Positions 24,974-34,000 of a stretch of 38,329 bases of DNA are shown here, in pieces. The notes under the pieces were generated by a model that was not told where the DNA came from, did no database searches, and worked only from the letters and a program-made list of their open reading frames with translations. Where the stretch lies: NCBI GenBank assembly GCA_038106445.1, contig JAYODU010000016.1, positions 1-38,329 of the forward strand. Reading direction: 5' to 3'. The stretch is from Pseudemcibacter sp038106445. Its GTDB lineage: Bacteria > Pseudomonadota > Alphaproteobacteria > Sphingomonadales > Emcibacteraceae. The position numbers and the translations under genes were made by a program. The first letter of the stretch is position 1; each line of letters opens with the position of its first letter.

Positions 24974-26253
24974 GCAAATATAAGCTTTATAAAAATGCAC
25001 GTCTCCTTGATCCGGCAAGCGGACTGGATGAAATGGGTGATCTGCTTACCAAAAACAAAAAGATCTTAGAAGTCGGCGGGAAAATTAAAGCACCCGCCGG
25101 GGAGAATATCATTGATGTAAAGGGAAAATGCCTGTGTCCCGGCCTTATTGATATGCGGGTTTTTGTCGGCATCCCGGGTGCGGATTATAAAGACACCATC
25201 TTAAATACCGGTGAAGCGGCAGCAGCGGGCGGTGTTACCACGGTTTGTGTGCAGGCAAATTCAAACCCGGTCATTGACAGCATTGCCCATATTGAGTTTC
25301 TTGCAACACGTGCGAAAAATGCGCTTATCAATTTTATTCCCATGCCCGCTGCGACAAAGCAGATGGAAGGCAAGGAAATGACCGAAATCGGCTTGATGGC
25401 CGGCGCAGGTTATAAAGCTTTCGGTGATTGCAGCAATTCAATTGAAAACGCCGCCATAATGAGCCGAATTTTAAAATATGCGGCCGCATTTGATGCTCTG
25501 ATTGTGCAGCATCTGGCTGAACCAAACCTCTCAAGGAACGGTTGCATGAATGCCGGTGATCTTGCAACACGTTTGGGTCTTCCCGGAATTCCAACGGCTG
25601 CTGAAACCATTGTGCTTGAACGGGATATGCGGCTACTTAAATCATCCAAATGCAGGTACCACGCATCCCAGATTACATGTAAGGACAGTATCGATGTGGT
25701 GAAAGTGGCTAAATCAAACGGTCTTAATGTTACTGCCGGTGTGGCGGTTCCCCATATTGCGCTGAACGAATTTGCCATCGAAGACTACCGTACGTTCATG
25801 AAATTATCACCCCCACTTAGATCAGAAGATGACAGGGTCGCCGTGGTTGAAGCCTTAAAGGACGGCACAATTGACGTTATTGTCAGCGGCCATGATCCTG
25901 AAGACCCTGAAAGCAAACGTGTCCCGTTTGAACAGGCGGAGCCCGGCGTTGTTGGTCTCGAAACACTGCTTAATGTTTCACTGGAACTTTATCATAATGG
26001 CAGCTTGGAACTTCTGGATCTTCTTGCAAAACTGACATGCAACCCCGCAAAAATCATGGGTCTTAAATCCGGCGTCCTTAAAAAAGGCGCACCAGCGGAT
26101 CTTTGTGTTTTTGATCTGAATGTACCTTATAAAATTGATGCGGAAAAAATGGTAAGTGTGACCAAAAACACATGCTTCGACGGTAAACCGGTTCAGGGCC
26201 GCGTGCTAAAAACCATAGTCGCGGGCGAAAGCGTTTATAATTATGGCGGCTGA
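24970..26253 (+). CDS. Dihydroorotase-like protein lacking catalytic residues (PyrC')
   Basis: A 427-residue protein of the dihydroorotase fold. Active class I enzymes carry PGLIDxHxHxREPG; here the stretch is PGLIDMRVFVGIPG (58-71), with Arg63 and Phe65 in place of the metal-binding histidines. The C-terminal TDHAPH motif is replaced by SGHDPE. It is thus probably inactive. Known precedent: non-catalytic PyrC' proteins in pseudomonads are structural partners of PyrB, and the four-base overlap with pyrB fits such a complex. A true dihydroorotase must be encoded elsewhere. It overlaps plsY by 11 bp. Confidence 0.9.
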   Translation: MSKYKLYKNARLLDPASGLDEMGDLLTKNKKILEVGGKIKAPAGENIIDVKGKCLCPGLIDMRVFVGIPGADYKDTILNTGEAAAAGGVTTVCVQANSNPVIDSIAHIEFLATRAKNALINFIPMPAATKQMEGKEMTEIGLMAGAGYKAFGDCSNSIENAAIMSRILKYAAAFDALIVQHLAEPNLSRNGCMNAGDLATRLGLPGIPTAAETIVLERDMRLLKSSKCRYHASQITCKDSIDVVKVAKSNGLNVTAGVAVPHIALNEFAIEDYRTFMKLSPPLRSEDDRVAVVEALKDGTIDVIVSGHDPEDPESKRVPFEQAEPGVVGLETLLNVSLELYHNGSLELLDLLAKLTCNPAKIMGLKSGVLKKGAPADLCVFDLNVPYKIDAEKMVSVTKNTCFDGKPVQGRVLKTIVAGESVYNYGG

Positions 26254-26842
26254 ATATTCGATTATAGAAATCATCACCGTTCTAATTGGCGGATATTTAT
26301 TGGGTTCGGTACCTTTTGGCCTTGTTCTGACAAAATTAGCCGGCCACGGCGATATCCGCACCATCGGGTCCGGTAACATTGGTGCAACAAATGTACTGCG
26401 GACGGGAAATAAATTTCTCGCTTTTTTAACACTGCTGCTTGATGTTGGTAAAGGAGCCGCCGCTGCGCTTAGTGCAGAATATTTTTTTCCGGGGCTTGGA
26501 ATATATGCCGGGGGAGCAAGCTTTCTGGGGCATTGTTATTCGGTATTTCTTAAATTTACCGGCGGAAAGGGCGTCGCAACCTTTCTGGGGATAATGGTCG
26601 CCCTTAATCCGCTTGCCGGGCTTGCCTGTAGCTTGACATGGTTATTAACTGCGCTGGTTTTCAGGATATCTTCACTGTCGGCGCTTACTGCTGCCCTGTT
26701 ATCGCCGCTATATGGTTTTTATTTCTCAGGTAGCGATCTTGCCCTGCTGGCTGGCATTTTGTGCATATTGATTTTATATAAACACAAAGATAACATTAAA
26801 AGACTGCTAAAAGGAACGGAACCGAAAATAGGCCAAAAATAA
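26243..26842 (+). CDS. plsY: Glycerol-3-phosphate acyltransferase PlsY
   Basis: A 199-residue inner-membrane enzyme with about five helices that transfers acyl groups from acyl phosphate to glycerol 3-phosphate, the first step of phospholipid synthesis. The three family motifs are visible: LLGSVPFG (19-26), GSGNIGATN (42-50) and GHCYSVFLKFTGGKG (96-110, with His97). It overlaps the end of pyrC' by 11 bp and precedes dprA by 17 bp, so it belongs to the same operon. Confidence 0.96.
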   Translation: MAAEYSIIEIITVLIGGYLLGSVPFGLVLTKLAGHGDIRTIGSGNIGATNVLRTGNKFLAFLTLLLDVGKGAAAALSAEYFFPGLGIYAGGASFLGHCYSVFLKFTGGKGVATFLGIMVALNPLAGLACSLTWLLTALVFRISSLSALTAALLSPLYGFYFSGSDLALLAGILCILILYKHKDNIKRLLKGTEPKIGQK

Positions 26843-26859
26843 TATTGGGGGCGTCAGTA

Positions 26860-27993
26860 ATGAATATTATTCCAGAAGCACTTTCAAATGCTGAAAAACT
26901 GGCATGTCTACGGCTTGCCAGAACTGAAAATGTTGGACCCGTTACCTTCAGGCAACTTATTTCCCGCTATTCATCCGCAGCACAGTCCATTGACATGCTG
27001 TTGTAACTTTCCCGACGCGGCGGCCGCAAGAAGCCTCTCGTCGTCGCCTCAATGGATCAGGTCAATCAGGAATTTGAAGAAATCGAAAAGCATGGCGCGC
27101 AAATGATTGTTTTGGGTGATGAAAAATATCCAATCCCCCTTGCTGCCACCGAGGACGCGCCGCCGGTTATGATGGCATTTGGTCATCTCCATCTGCTTAA
27201 ACAAAGCTGCTTTGCGATTGTCGGGGCACGTAATGCATCCGCAATTGGTTTAAAAATCGCAACATCATTTTCAGAAAAATTGGGTGAAGCAGGGCATGTT
27301 ATCGCGTCGAGTATGGCACGCGGAATTGATGCTGCCGCGCACCGTGGCGCTATTAAAAGCGGAACAATAGCCGTTCTTGCCGGGTGTGCAGATGTAATAT
27401 ATCCAAGGGAAAATTCTGATCTCTATCACCAAATAAAAGAAAGCGGACTTATACTTTCTGAAATGCCGTTTGGCACGCAGCCACAGGCGCGCCATTTTCC
27501 GCGCCGCAACCGGATAATTTCAGGACTTGCCCTTGGTGTGCTGGTGGTTGAAGCTACGCACCGGTCAGGAACCCTGATTACAGCACGTCTTGCATCCGAA
27601 CAGGGTCGTGAAGTATTCGCAATCCCCGGTTCACCGCTTGACCCACGTGCAAAAGGACCAAACAGCCTCATAAAAAACGGTGCACAGCTTACCGGATCTG
27701 TTGAAGATATTCTTGACGTACTAAGCCTTATGAAGGGGCGGTCAATTTCGGAACCGGAGACAGACTCATTTATTTTCCAGGCCCAGCCATCACAAAATGA
27801 TAGTAGTCTGGAAAAAGAACTGGAACACGCAAGAAACGCAATTAAGGAAAAATTAAGCCATACTGCGATAGCTATAGACGAATTGATAAGGTTAACAGAA
27901 TTAGAGAGTTCATTGGTTCAAACAGTCATTCTTGAGCTGGAACTTGCCGGAGAAATTACCCGCCATGCTGGAAATAGGGTATCTTTTTGTTAA
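26860..27993 (+). pseudogene. dprA: dprA with an in-frame stop at codon 49
   Basis: DprA/Smf loads RecA on single-stranded DNA during transformation. Read from ATG 26860 (GGGGGC nine bases upstream), the frame encodes a typical N-terminus, EKLACLRLARTENVGPVTFR, then TAA at 27004-27006, then continues in the same frame with LSRRGGRKKP and the complete Rossmann-type DNA-binding core (GARNASAIG, SSMARGIDAAAHRGA, LAGCADVIYPREN, FPRRNRIISGLA, EATHRSGTLITARLA) and a C-terminal winged-helix region. The TAA sits where homologues often have Glu (a GAA to TAA change fits). A 313-residue downstream frame starts at ATG 27052 but has no ribosome-binding site. Either a recent nonsense mutation, an error, or a gene expressed by reinitiation. 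Confidence 0.85.
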
Positions 27994-28056
27994 AACATTC
28001 TGTAAAAGCCCCTGAAGAAAATATCAAGATTCGATTCTTTTGGTGAAAAACAGGCA

Positions 28057-30576
28057 ATGAAAACAGTAATTGTTGAATCCCCGGCGAAAGCCAAAACAAT
28101 AAATAAGTATCTGGGCAGTGACTATAAAGTTCTTGCCAGTTTTGGCCATATCCGTGATCTACCCCGCAAAGACGGTTCGGTTGATCCGGATAATGATTTC
28201 GAAATGACATGGGCAGTCGATAGTTACGCAAAGAAACGCATAAAGGAAATCGCCGACAGCGCAAAAGCATCAGAAGAATTAATCCTTGCAACTGACCCAG
28301 ACCGCGAAGGTGAAGCTATTTCATGGCATGTTCTTGAAGTATTAAACGCCCGCCGCGGTGTTATGAATAATGTTGATGTAAAAAGGGTCGTCTTTAATGA
28401 AATAACAAAGAACGCCATTTTGAAAGCGATGGAAAACCCGCGTGATATTGATACCGAAATGGTGGAAGCATATCTGACCCGTCGGGCACTTGATTATCTG
28501 GTTGGGTTTAATCTTTCTCCTGTACTTTGGCGAAAGCTACCAGGGTCCAGATCAGCGGGCCGCGTACAATCCGTTGCACTGAGGCTGATATGCGAACGTG
28601 AGCTTGAAATTGAAAAATTTAATTCAGAAGAATATTGGTCGATTGAAGCGGTTTTAAAAAATGCTGATAATAAAATATTCACAGCAAAGCTCGTAACGCT
28701 GGATGGCACCAAGCTTGAAAAATTTTCCCTTCATAATAAAACTACAGCGGATGCCGCCAAAGCGGCCGTTGAAGCTGCCAATTTCAAGATACTTGATGTC
28801 CAAAGCAAACCGGCCAGACGCAATCCGGCCGCGCCTTTCACAACATCTACATTACAGCAGGAAGCCGCCCGTAAATTAGGATTTAATGCGCAGCGCACCA
28901 TGAGAACAGCCCAAAAGCTATATGAAGGTATAGAGATTAAAGGTGAAACAACTGGTCTCATAACCTACATGCGTACAGATGGTGTAAACATTGCATCAGA
29001 AGCAATCACAAGCGCAAGATCCGTCATTGCTAGCGAGTATGGTGACAATTATCTGCCACCAAACCCAAAGCATTATAAAAATAAGTCCAAAAATGCGCAG
29101 GAAGCCCATGAGGCAATCCGTCCAACAGATTTAACAAGATTTCCACAATCTGTAGCCGGGCGTCTGGATGATGATCAGAAACGTCTTTATGAACTGATTT
29201 GGAAACGAACCATAGCCAGCCAGATGGCAGAAGCACAAATGGAACGCACCACAGCGGACTTTATTTCCGAAGATGGTAAGATCACTCTTCGCGCAACCGG
29301 TACCGTGCAGATTTTCGATGGTTTCCTGAAACTCTATCAGGAAGGTCAGGATGACGCGACTGAAGAAGACGAAAGACGACTTCCGAAACTTACCAAGGGT
29401 GAAAATGTCAATAAACAAGAGATAATTGCAAATCAGCATTTTACAGAACCACCGCCACGCTTCACTGAAGCAAGCCTTGTGAAAAGAATGGAAGAACTTG
29501 GCATTGGGCGTCCATCTACCTACGCATCCATACTTACAGTGCTTAGGGACCGCAATTATGTGGTTATGGATAAAAACAGATTTGTTCCCGAAGGGAAAGG
29601 ACGCGTTGTAACATCGTTCCTTGAAAATTATTTCAATAAATATGTGCAATATGAATTTACGGCAGAAATGGAAGCTGAGCTGGATAAAATTTCTGATGGT
29701 AAAATCGCCTGGAAGGACGTACTGGCTAATTTCTGGCTTGATTTTAGTAAAGCCATTGAAGGTACAAAAGATTTACGTGTAGCGGAAGTTTTGGATGTTA
29801 TAACGGATGCACTTGCACCGTTCATTTTTCCACCACGCGAAGATGGATCAGATCCGCGCATTTGTCCGAAATGTGGTGAAGGCGGTCTGAGTGTAAAAAC
29901 CGGTAAATTCGGGGCGTTTATTGGTTGTGAAAATTATCCGACATGTAATTATACCCGTCAGATCCAAAATGATGAAAACTCAAATGGCGAAACATCGGAT
30001 GAAGGGCCACAAACATTGGGAATAGATCCTGCTAGTGGACAGGAAGTAACACTTAGGTCTGGTCGTTTTGGACCTTATATTCAATTAGGTGAGCCGGTAG
30101 AAAAAGAAAAACCAAAACGATCTTCTATTCCAAAAGGCATGTCGCCTGATGATATCGATTTTGAACGCGCTCTTAAATTGCTTGCGCTACCAAGGGAAAT
30201 AGGTGCACATCCAGAAGATGGAAATCCTATCACAGTCGCTATTGGTCGTTACGGCCCCTATATTTCACATAACAAAAATTTTGCCAGCATTAAAGATCCT
30301 GAGGACATTTTCACAATAGGAATTAATCGCGCAGTTGATCTGCTGGCTGAAAATGCTGCAAAACGCGGAAAAACATCTGAGCCGATAAAAGATCTTGGTG
30401 AGCATCCCGACGGTGATGGTAATATTCTTGTAATGGATGGACGTTATGGTCCATATGTTAAATATAATCGAATTAACGCTACCATTCCCAAGGATAAAAA
30501 TCCAAAGGATATAACAGTTGAAGAAGCCGTTGAATTAATCAAGGCCCGCGGAAAATCAAAGGCAAAAGCCAAATAG
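28057..30576 (+). CDS. topA: DNA topoisomerase I
   Basis: An 839-residue type IA topoisomerase that relaxes negative supercoils. The TOPRIM domain begins at VIVESPAKAKTI and includes ATDPDREGEAISWH. The catalytic Tyr304 lies in LITYMRTDG. A zinc-binding segment starts at Cys603 (CPKCGEGG, then CENYPTC). Three further C-terminal repeats follow with the GRFGPYI/GRYGPYV signature and an alphaproteobacterial-type Lys-rich tail. Length fits alphaproteobacterial TopA. It follows dprA and precedes rnr by only 7 bp. Confidence 0.97.
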   Translation: MKTVIVESPAKAKTINKYLGSDYKVLASFGHIRDLPRKDGSVDPDNDFEMTWAVDSYAKKRIKEIADSAKASEELILATDPDREGEAISWHVLEVLNARRGVMNNVDVKRVVFNEITKNAILKAMENPRDIDTEMVEAYLTRRALDYLVGFNLSPVLWRKLPGSRSAGRVQSVALRLICERELEIEKFNSEEYWSIEAVLKNADNKIFTAKLVTLDGTKLEKFSLHNKTTADAAKAAVEAANFKILDVQSKPARRNPAAPFTTSTLQQEAARKLGFNAQRTMRTAQKLYEGIEIKGETTGLITYMRTDGVNIASEAITSARSVIASEYGDNYLPPNPKHYKNKSKNAQEAHEAIRPTDLTRFPQSVAGRLDDDQKRLYELIWKRTIASQMAEAQMERTTADFISEDGKITLRATGTVQIFDGFLKLYQEGQDDATEEDERRLPKLTKGENVNKQEIIANQHFTEPPPRFTEASLVKRMEELGIGRPSTYASILTVLRDRNYVVMDKNRFVPEGKGRVVTSFLENYFNKYVQYEFTAEMEAELDKISDGKIAWKDVLANFWLDFSKAIEGTKDLRVAEVLDVITDALAPFIFPPREDGSDPRICPKCGEGGLSVKTGKFGAFIGCENYPTCNYTRQIQNDENSNGETSDEGPQTLGIDPASGQEVTLRSGRFGPYIQLGEPVEKEKPKRSSIPKGMSPDDIDFERALKLLALPREIGAHPEDGNPITVAIGRYGPYISHNKNFASIKDPEDIFTIGINRAVDLLAENAAKRGKTSEPIKDLGEHPDGDGNILVMDGRYGPYVKYNRINATIPKDKNPKDITVEEAVELIKARGKSKAKAK

Positions 30577-30583
30577 GTATATA

Positions 30584-32821
30584 ATGGCAAACAAGAAAGC
30601 CCCTTTTCCGGATGAGAATCAAATATTGGAATTCATTCAGGAAAATCCGGGACGCGCATCCAAGCGTGAAATCGCACGTGCTTTTCATATAAAAGGCGAC
30701 GATAAAATTAAATTAAAAAAATTGCTGCGTAAACTGATGAGCGATGAGAAGCTTGAAAAAAACCATCGTTCACGTCTGAGTATTGCCGGGGAATTACCCC
30801 CTGTGATTTTGATTGAAATATCCGGCATTGACAGTCACGGCGATTTAACCGCAACACCAACGAATTGGGATCATGACCAAACGGCTCCCAGAATATTAAT
30901 GTTTGCCCAAGACAAACGAAATAAGCTTGGGTTGGGTGATCAGGCACTCGTCCGACTTACCCCCAATAAAGATAAAGGCGAAACCGGTTATGTGGCCAAG
31001 GTTATTCGCAAACTTGAAAAAAAATCATCACAAATAATGGGTATCTTCCGTCTCGAAGATGAAAACCTAGCTTTTGTTGATCCTACCGATAAAAAAGACC
31101 GCAACCGTTATTTAATTGCAAAAAATGACTGGAACGGGGCACAGGATGGTTCTCTTGTGCTGATCAGCCTTAAACCTGCGAACAAAAATTCTCGCCAGAA
31201 AAAAACAAAACCTGCAAAAGTGCTTAAATCATTTGGATCAGTCGATGATGCGCGTTCCATAAGCCTGATTGCCATTGTTTCGCAAGGCATCCCAACCGAA
31301 TTTCCGGATGACGTTTTAATAGCAGCCAATCATGCCGAGCCCCCGACACTGGGAAAACGTACAGACCTTCGTGATATTCCGTTGATCACTGTTGATCCAT
31401 CTGATGCCCGCGATCATGATGATGCCATTTGGGCGGAAATGGATCCGGATCCCGCCAACAAGGGTGGCTGCCATATTATTATTGCTATCGCTGATGTGGC
31501 ACATTATGTAAAACCGGGATCACCACTGGACCGCGAAGCCATAAAAAGGGGTAATTCCACTTATTTTCCCGACAGAGTTGTCCCGATGTTACCTGAAGTA
31601 CTTTCAAACGGGCTTTGTTCATTACACGAAGGTGAAGATCGCTACACGATGGCCGTTCATCTCTGGTTTGACAAGCAAGGCAAAAAACTACGTCATAAAT
31701 TTGTTCGTGGCCTTATGAAAAGTCATGCAAGCTTGTCTTATGAAGAATTTCAAAATGCACGTGATGGCAAACCATCAAAACGAGCGGCTGATTTAGTTGA
31801 TAATGTTATCAATCCTCTTTATATGGCCTATGAGATTCTTTGGAAAGGCCGTGAATACAGGGAGCCACTCAACCTGCACTTACCTGAAAAGAAAATCATG
31901 CTTGATGATGAAGGTCACGTGGAATCAATTGAAGACCGTTTTGTTCTTGATGCACATAAACTCGTTGAAGAATTCATGATACAAGCCAATGTCGCTGCCG
32001 CTGAAGAGCTTGAGCGACACAGCACACCCTGCATGTACCGCATTCACGAACAACCCAGTTTTGACAAACTTGAAGGCTTACGTCAATTCATGGAAAGTAT
32101 CGATTTAAACTTGGCTAAAGGTCAGGTGATAAAACCAAAAATTTTTAACAACCTGCTTCGCAAAGTAACCGGCACGCCGCATGAAAATGTCCTTGGTACG
32201 ATTATATTACGCACACAAATGCAGGCAAAATACAGTGCGGAAAACCATGGCCACTTTGGACTTGCGCTTACACGTTATGCGCATTTTACATCACCTATCA
32301 GGCGCTATGCGGACATTCTGGTTCACAGAGGTTTGATTAAAGCGCTAAAGTTGGGAAAAGACGGCCTTAGCGCTTATGATGTCGGAAACATGGTTGATAT
32401 AGGTGAACATATAAGTGATACCGAACGCAATTCCATGGTAGCTGAACGCCAATCCACTGAACGCTATATAGCACATTTCATGAAAACCAAAATTGATGAG
32501 GAATTTGAAGGCAGAATTAACGGCGTCCACCGCGCAGGCCTTTTTATCACTTTAAATCAAACCGGTGCAGAAGGATTTATACCAATGGCAACTCTTACCG
32601 GTGATTATTTTCATTATGATAAAGAACATCACCTGATTGAAGGGGAGCGCAGTGGCCTTATTTACCAACTGGGTGATTCTGTTTGCGTAAAACTACGCGA
32701 AGCGAATCCAATTTCAGGCGGACTAATATTTGAACTTGTTGATGAAAAACTTGCTAAACTGATAGGCCACAAAACGGCAAAGAAAAACCAGAAAAGACAA
32801 AGAAAAAGAAAAAGAAAATAA
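30584..32821 (+). CDS. rnr: Ribonuclease R
   Basis: A 745-residue 3'-5' exoribonuclease that degrades structured RNA. An N-terminal winged-helix region (ILEFIQENPGRASKREIARAF) precedes cold-shock domains and the RNB catalytic domain with the acidic centre DPSDARDHDDAIW (residues 272-284; Asp271 precedes). HFTSPIRRYADILVHR closes the domain, an S1 domain (FEGRINGVHRAGLFITL) follows, and the protein ends in a basic tail of Lys/Arg. Start: ATG after AGGT. It is translationally close to topA, as in most alphaproteobacteria. Confidence 0.96.
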   Translation: MANKKAPFPDENQILEFIQENPGRASKREIARAFHIKGDDKIKLKKLLRKLMSDEKLEKNHRSRLSIAGELPPVILIEISGIDSHGDLTATPTNWDHDQTAPRILMFAQDKRNKLGLGDQALVRLTPNKDKGETGYVAKVIRKLEKKSSQIMGIFRLEDENLAFVDPTDKKDRNRYLIAKNDWNGAQDGSLVLISLKPANKNSRQKKTKPAKVLKSFGSVDDARSISLIAIVSQGIPTEFPDDVLIAANHAEPPTLGKRTDLRDIPLITVDPSDARDHDDAIWAEMDPDPANKGGCHIIIAIADVAHYVKPGSPLDREAIKRGNSTYFPDRVVPMLPEVLSNGLCSLHEGEDRYTMAVHLWFDKQGKKLRHKFVRGLMKSHASLSYEEFQNARDGKPSKRAADLVDNVINPLYMAYEILWKGREYREPLNLHLPEKKIMLDDEGHVESIEDRFVLDAHKLVEEFMIQANVAAAEELERHSTPCMYRIHEQPSFDKLEGLRQFMESIDLNLAKGQVIKPKIFNNLLRKVTGTPHENVLGTIILRTQMQAKYSAENHGHFGLALTRYAHFTSPIRRYADILVHRGLIKALKLGKDGLSAYDVGNMVDIGEHISDTERNSMVAERQSTERYIAHFMKTKIDEEFEGRINGVHRAGLFITLNQTGAEGFIPMATLTGDYFHYDKEHHLIEGERSGLIYQLGDSVCVKLREANPISGGLIFELVDEKLAKLIGHKTAKKNQKRQRKRKRK

Positions 32822-32847
32822 ATTAGACCAAAATCTTAGACTTTTGC

Positions 32848-32875
32848 TTGACTTCGTACATAATCCCTGTATTTT
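32848..32875 (+). promoter_or_regulatory. Putative rpmG promoter
   Basis: TTGACT (32848-32853), a 16-bp spacer and TATTTT (32870-32875), giving a leader of about 33 bases before rpmG. Confidence 0.5.
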
Positions 32876-32915
32876 CCGCTCTCATAATTAATCAAATTTA
32901 AAACGGAGGCTAGAA

Positions 32916-33083
32916 ATGGCCAAACCAGCAAGTGTTAAAATCAAACTCATCAGCACCGCTGATACAGGTTTTTTTTATGTAACAAAGAAAAACCCACGCA
33001 ACCTTACCGAAAAAATGGTAATGCGTAAGTATGACCCCATTGCGCGTAAACATGTAGAGTTTAAAGAAACCAAAATTAAATAA
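32916..33083 (+). CDS. rpmG: 50S ribosomal protein L33
   Basis: A 55-residue basic protein: MAKPASVKIKLISTADTG opens it, FFYVTKKNPRN follows and it ends in VEFKETKIK, the standard alphaproteobacterial L33. It has no cysteines, so this is the zinc-free form. Start: ATG with GGAGG five to six bases upstream. Own promoter and a strong terminator flank it, so it is monocistronic. Confidence 0.96.
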   Translation: MAKPASVKIKLISTADTGFFYVTKKNPRNLTEKMVMRKYDPIARKHVEFKETKIK

Positions 33084-33114
33084 TTAATCAATGATAATTA
33101 TTAGTTAGAAGAAT

Positions 33115-33141
33115 GGCTGCTTATATGAGCAGCCTTTTTTT
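33115..33141 (+). terminator. rpmG intrinsic terminator
   Basis: GGCTGCT-TATATG-AGCAGCC (7-bp GC-rich stem, 6-nt loop) followed by seven T residues (33135-33141). The tail overlaps the stop codon of the pleD remnant on the other strand. Confidence 0.9.
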
Positions 33142-33310
33142 ATGATGCCTTCTCATCATTGAGACAAGTTATACCGCAAACGCGATTTCTACCTGTTTCT
33201 TTGGCACGATATAGCGCCTTATCCGCTTCAGTGAAAAGTTTTTCCTTGGTATTACAGCCTTCGTCGACAATTGATACGCCAATACTTACGGTCACATTAA
33301 TGGGATAGTT
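33140..33310 (-). pseudogene. pleD: pleD remnant: last 54 codons of the GGDEF domain
   Basis: Only the end of a diguanylate cyclase remains. The frame reads PINVTVSIGVS at its left edge, then FTEADKALYRAKETGRNRV, the standard closing helix of GGDEF domains. The receiver domains, the GG(D/E)EF active site and the start are all missing. It joins directly, in a different frame, to the divK remnant. The position, convergent with rpmG and downstream of divK, is where alphaproteobacteria carry pleD, which supports this identity over another GGDEF gene. It cannot be active. Confidence 0.75.
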
Positions 33311-33534
33311 TTTAATTCATCGTCTTCCTTGATCTATTTCGTAACTTCCAAACCCGACACTTCCGGAAGCTGGATATCCATTAATATCAGGTCCGGTTTT
33401 TCATTCCTCGCCAGTTCAAGAGCCTTCATTCCTTCTTGTGTCTGCACGGTTTCATAGCCATGCGCATCCAAAAGATCACAAAAGAGCTTCATGTTTAAGT
33501 CATTGTCTTCAACAATAAGAATTTTTTTTGGCAT
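33292..33534 (-). pseudogene. divK: divK remnant: receiver domain with nonsense codon and lost C-terminus
   Basis: The start encodes a near-perfect DivK N-terminus: KKILIVEDNDLNMKLF, LLDAHGYETVQT and DLILMDIQLPEVSGLEVTK, with the phosphoacceptor Asp in LMDIQLP. Codon 67 is TAG where relatives have Trp (TGG to TAG fits). The frame then continues IKEDDELKTIP to residue 78 before losing homology at the junction with the pleD tail. The missing part would contain the conserved Thr and Lys of the receiver fold, so no functional receiver can form. DivK controls the CtrA cell-cycle pathway and is essential in Caulobacter (established), so loss here is unexpected unless another copy exists. Confidence 0.8.
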
Positions 33535-33718
33535 AAATGATCTCTTTATTTGTTATATTTTATTAGAGCCCGTAATAACTTTACATAAACTTATAAATAT
33601 TATTACCCTAAGGATATGAAAAAGCAGTTAATTTTTTTTAACTGTTTAACAATAACGGGCATATATCTTTAATTGGTATATTAGTAGCCAACGTATATGG
33701 AATAAAGAAGAAATAATC

Positions 33719-34000
33719 ATGGATTTCGACAGAGCCGAAATAATTGCAATAAACTGCCTTTCTTTCATCGCATCGGATGAAAAACATCTTACCATATATC
33801 TAAATTTATGTGGTCTTGATTTAAATACGCTTAGGGTAAATGTCACTCATCCGGGAAAAATGAATGAAACATTTGCCGGAGTGCTTGATTTTCTGATGGG
33901 TAATGAAAATCTTTTACTTGAATTTGCGGAAAGTTACAGTTTGGATCCGCTTGATATTGGTCGTGCAAGACGTTTTTTTCCTGGAGCACCACTGGAATGA
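33719..34000 (+). CDS. DUF3572-family protein
   Basis: A 93-residue acidic, mostly helical protein of the alphaproteobacterial DUF3572 family, recognised by IIAINCLSFIASD near the start and by its usual place directly upstream of dinB and divergent from divK. Function is unknown. A weak AAAGAAG precedes the ATG. The stop overlaps the dinB start in an ATGA (33997-34000), so the two are translationally coupled. Confidence 0.8.
   Translation: MDFDRAEIIAINCLSFIASDEKHLTIYLNLCGLDLNTLRVNVTHPGKMNETFAGVLDFLMGNENLLLEFAESYSLDPLDIGRARRFFPGAPLE

Noticed and set aside
33628..33650. Possible CtrA box (TTAA-N-TTAAC) between divK and DUF3572
   Set aside because: The spacing is six bases (T-only) rather than the seven of the CtrA consensus, and the region is simply T- and A-rich.
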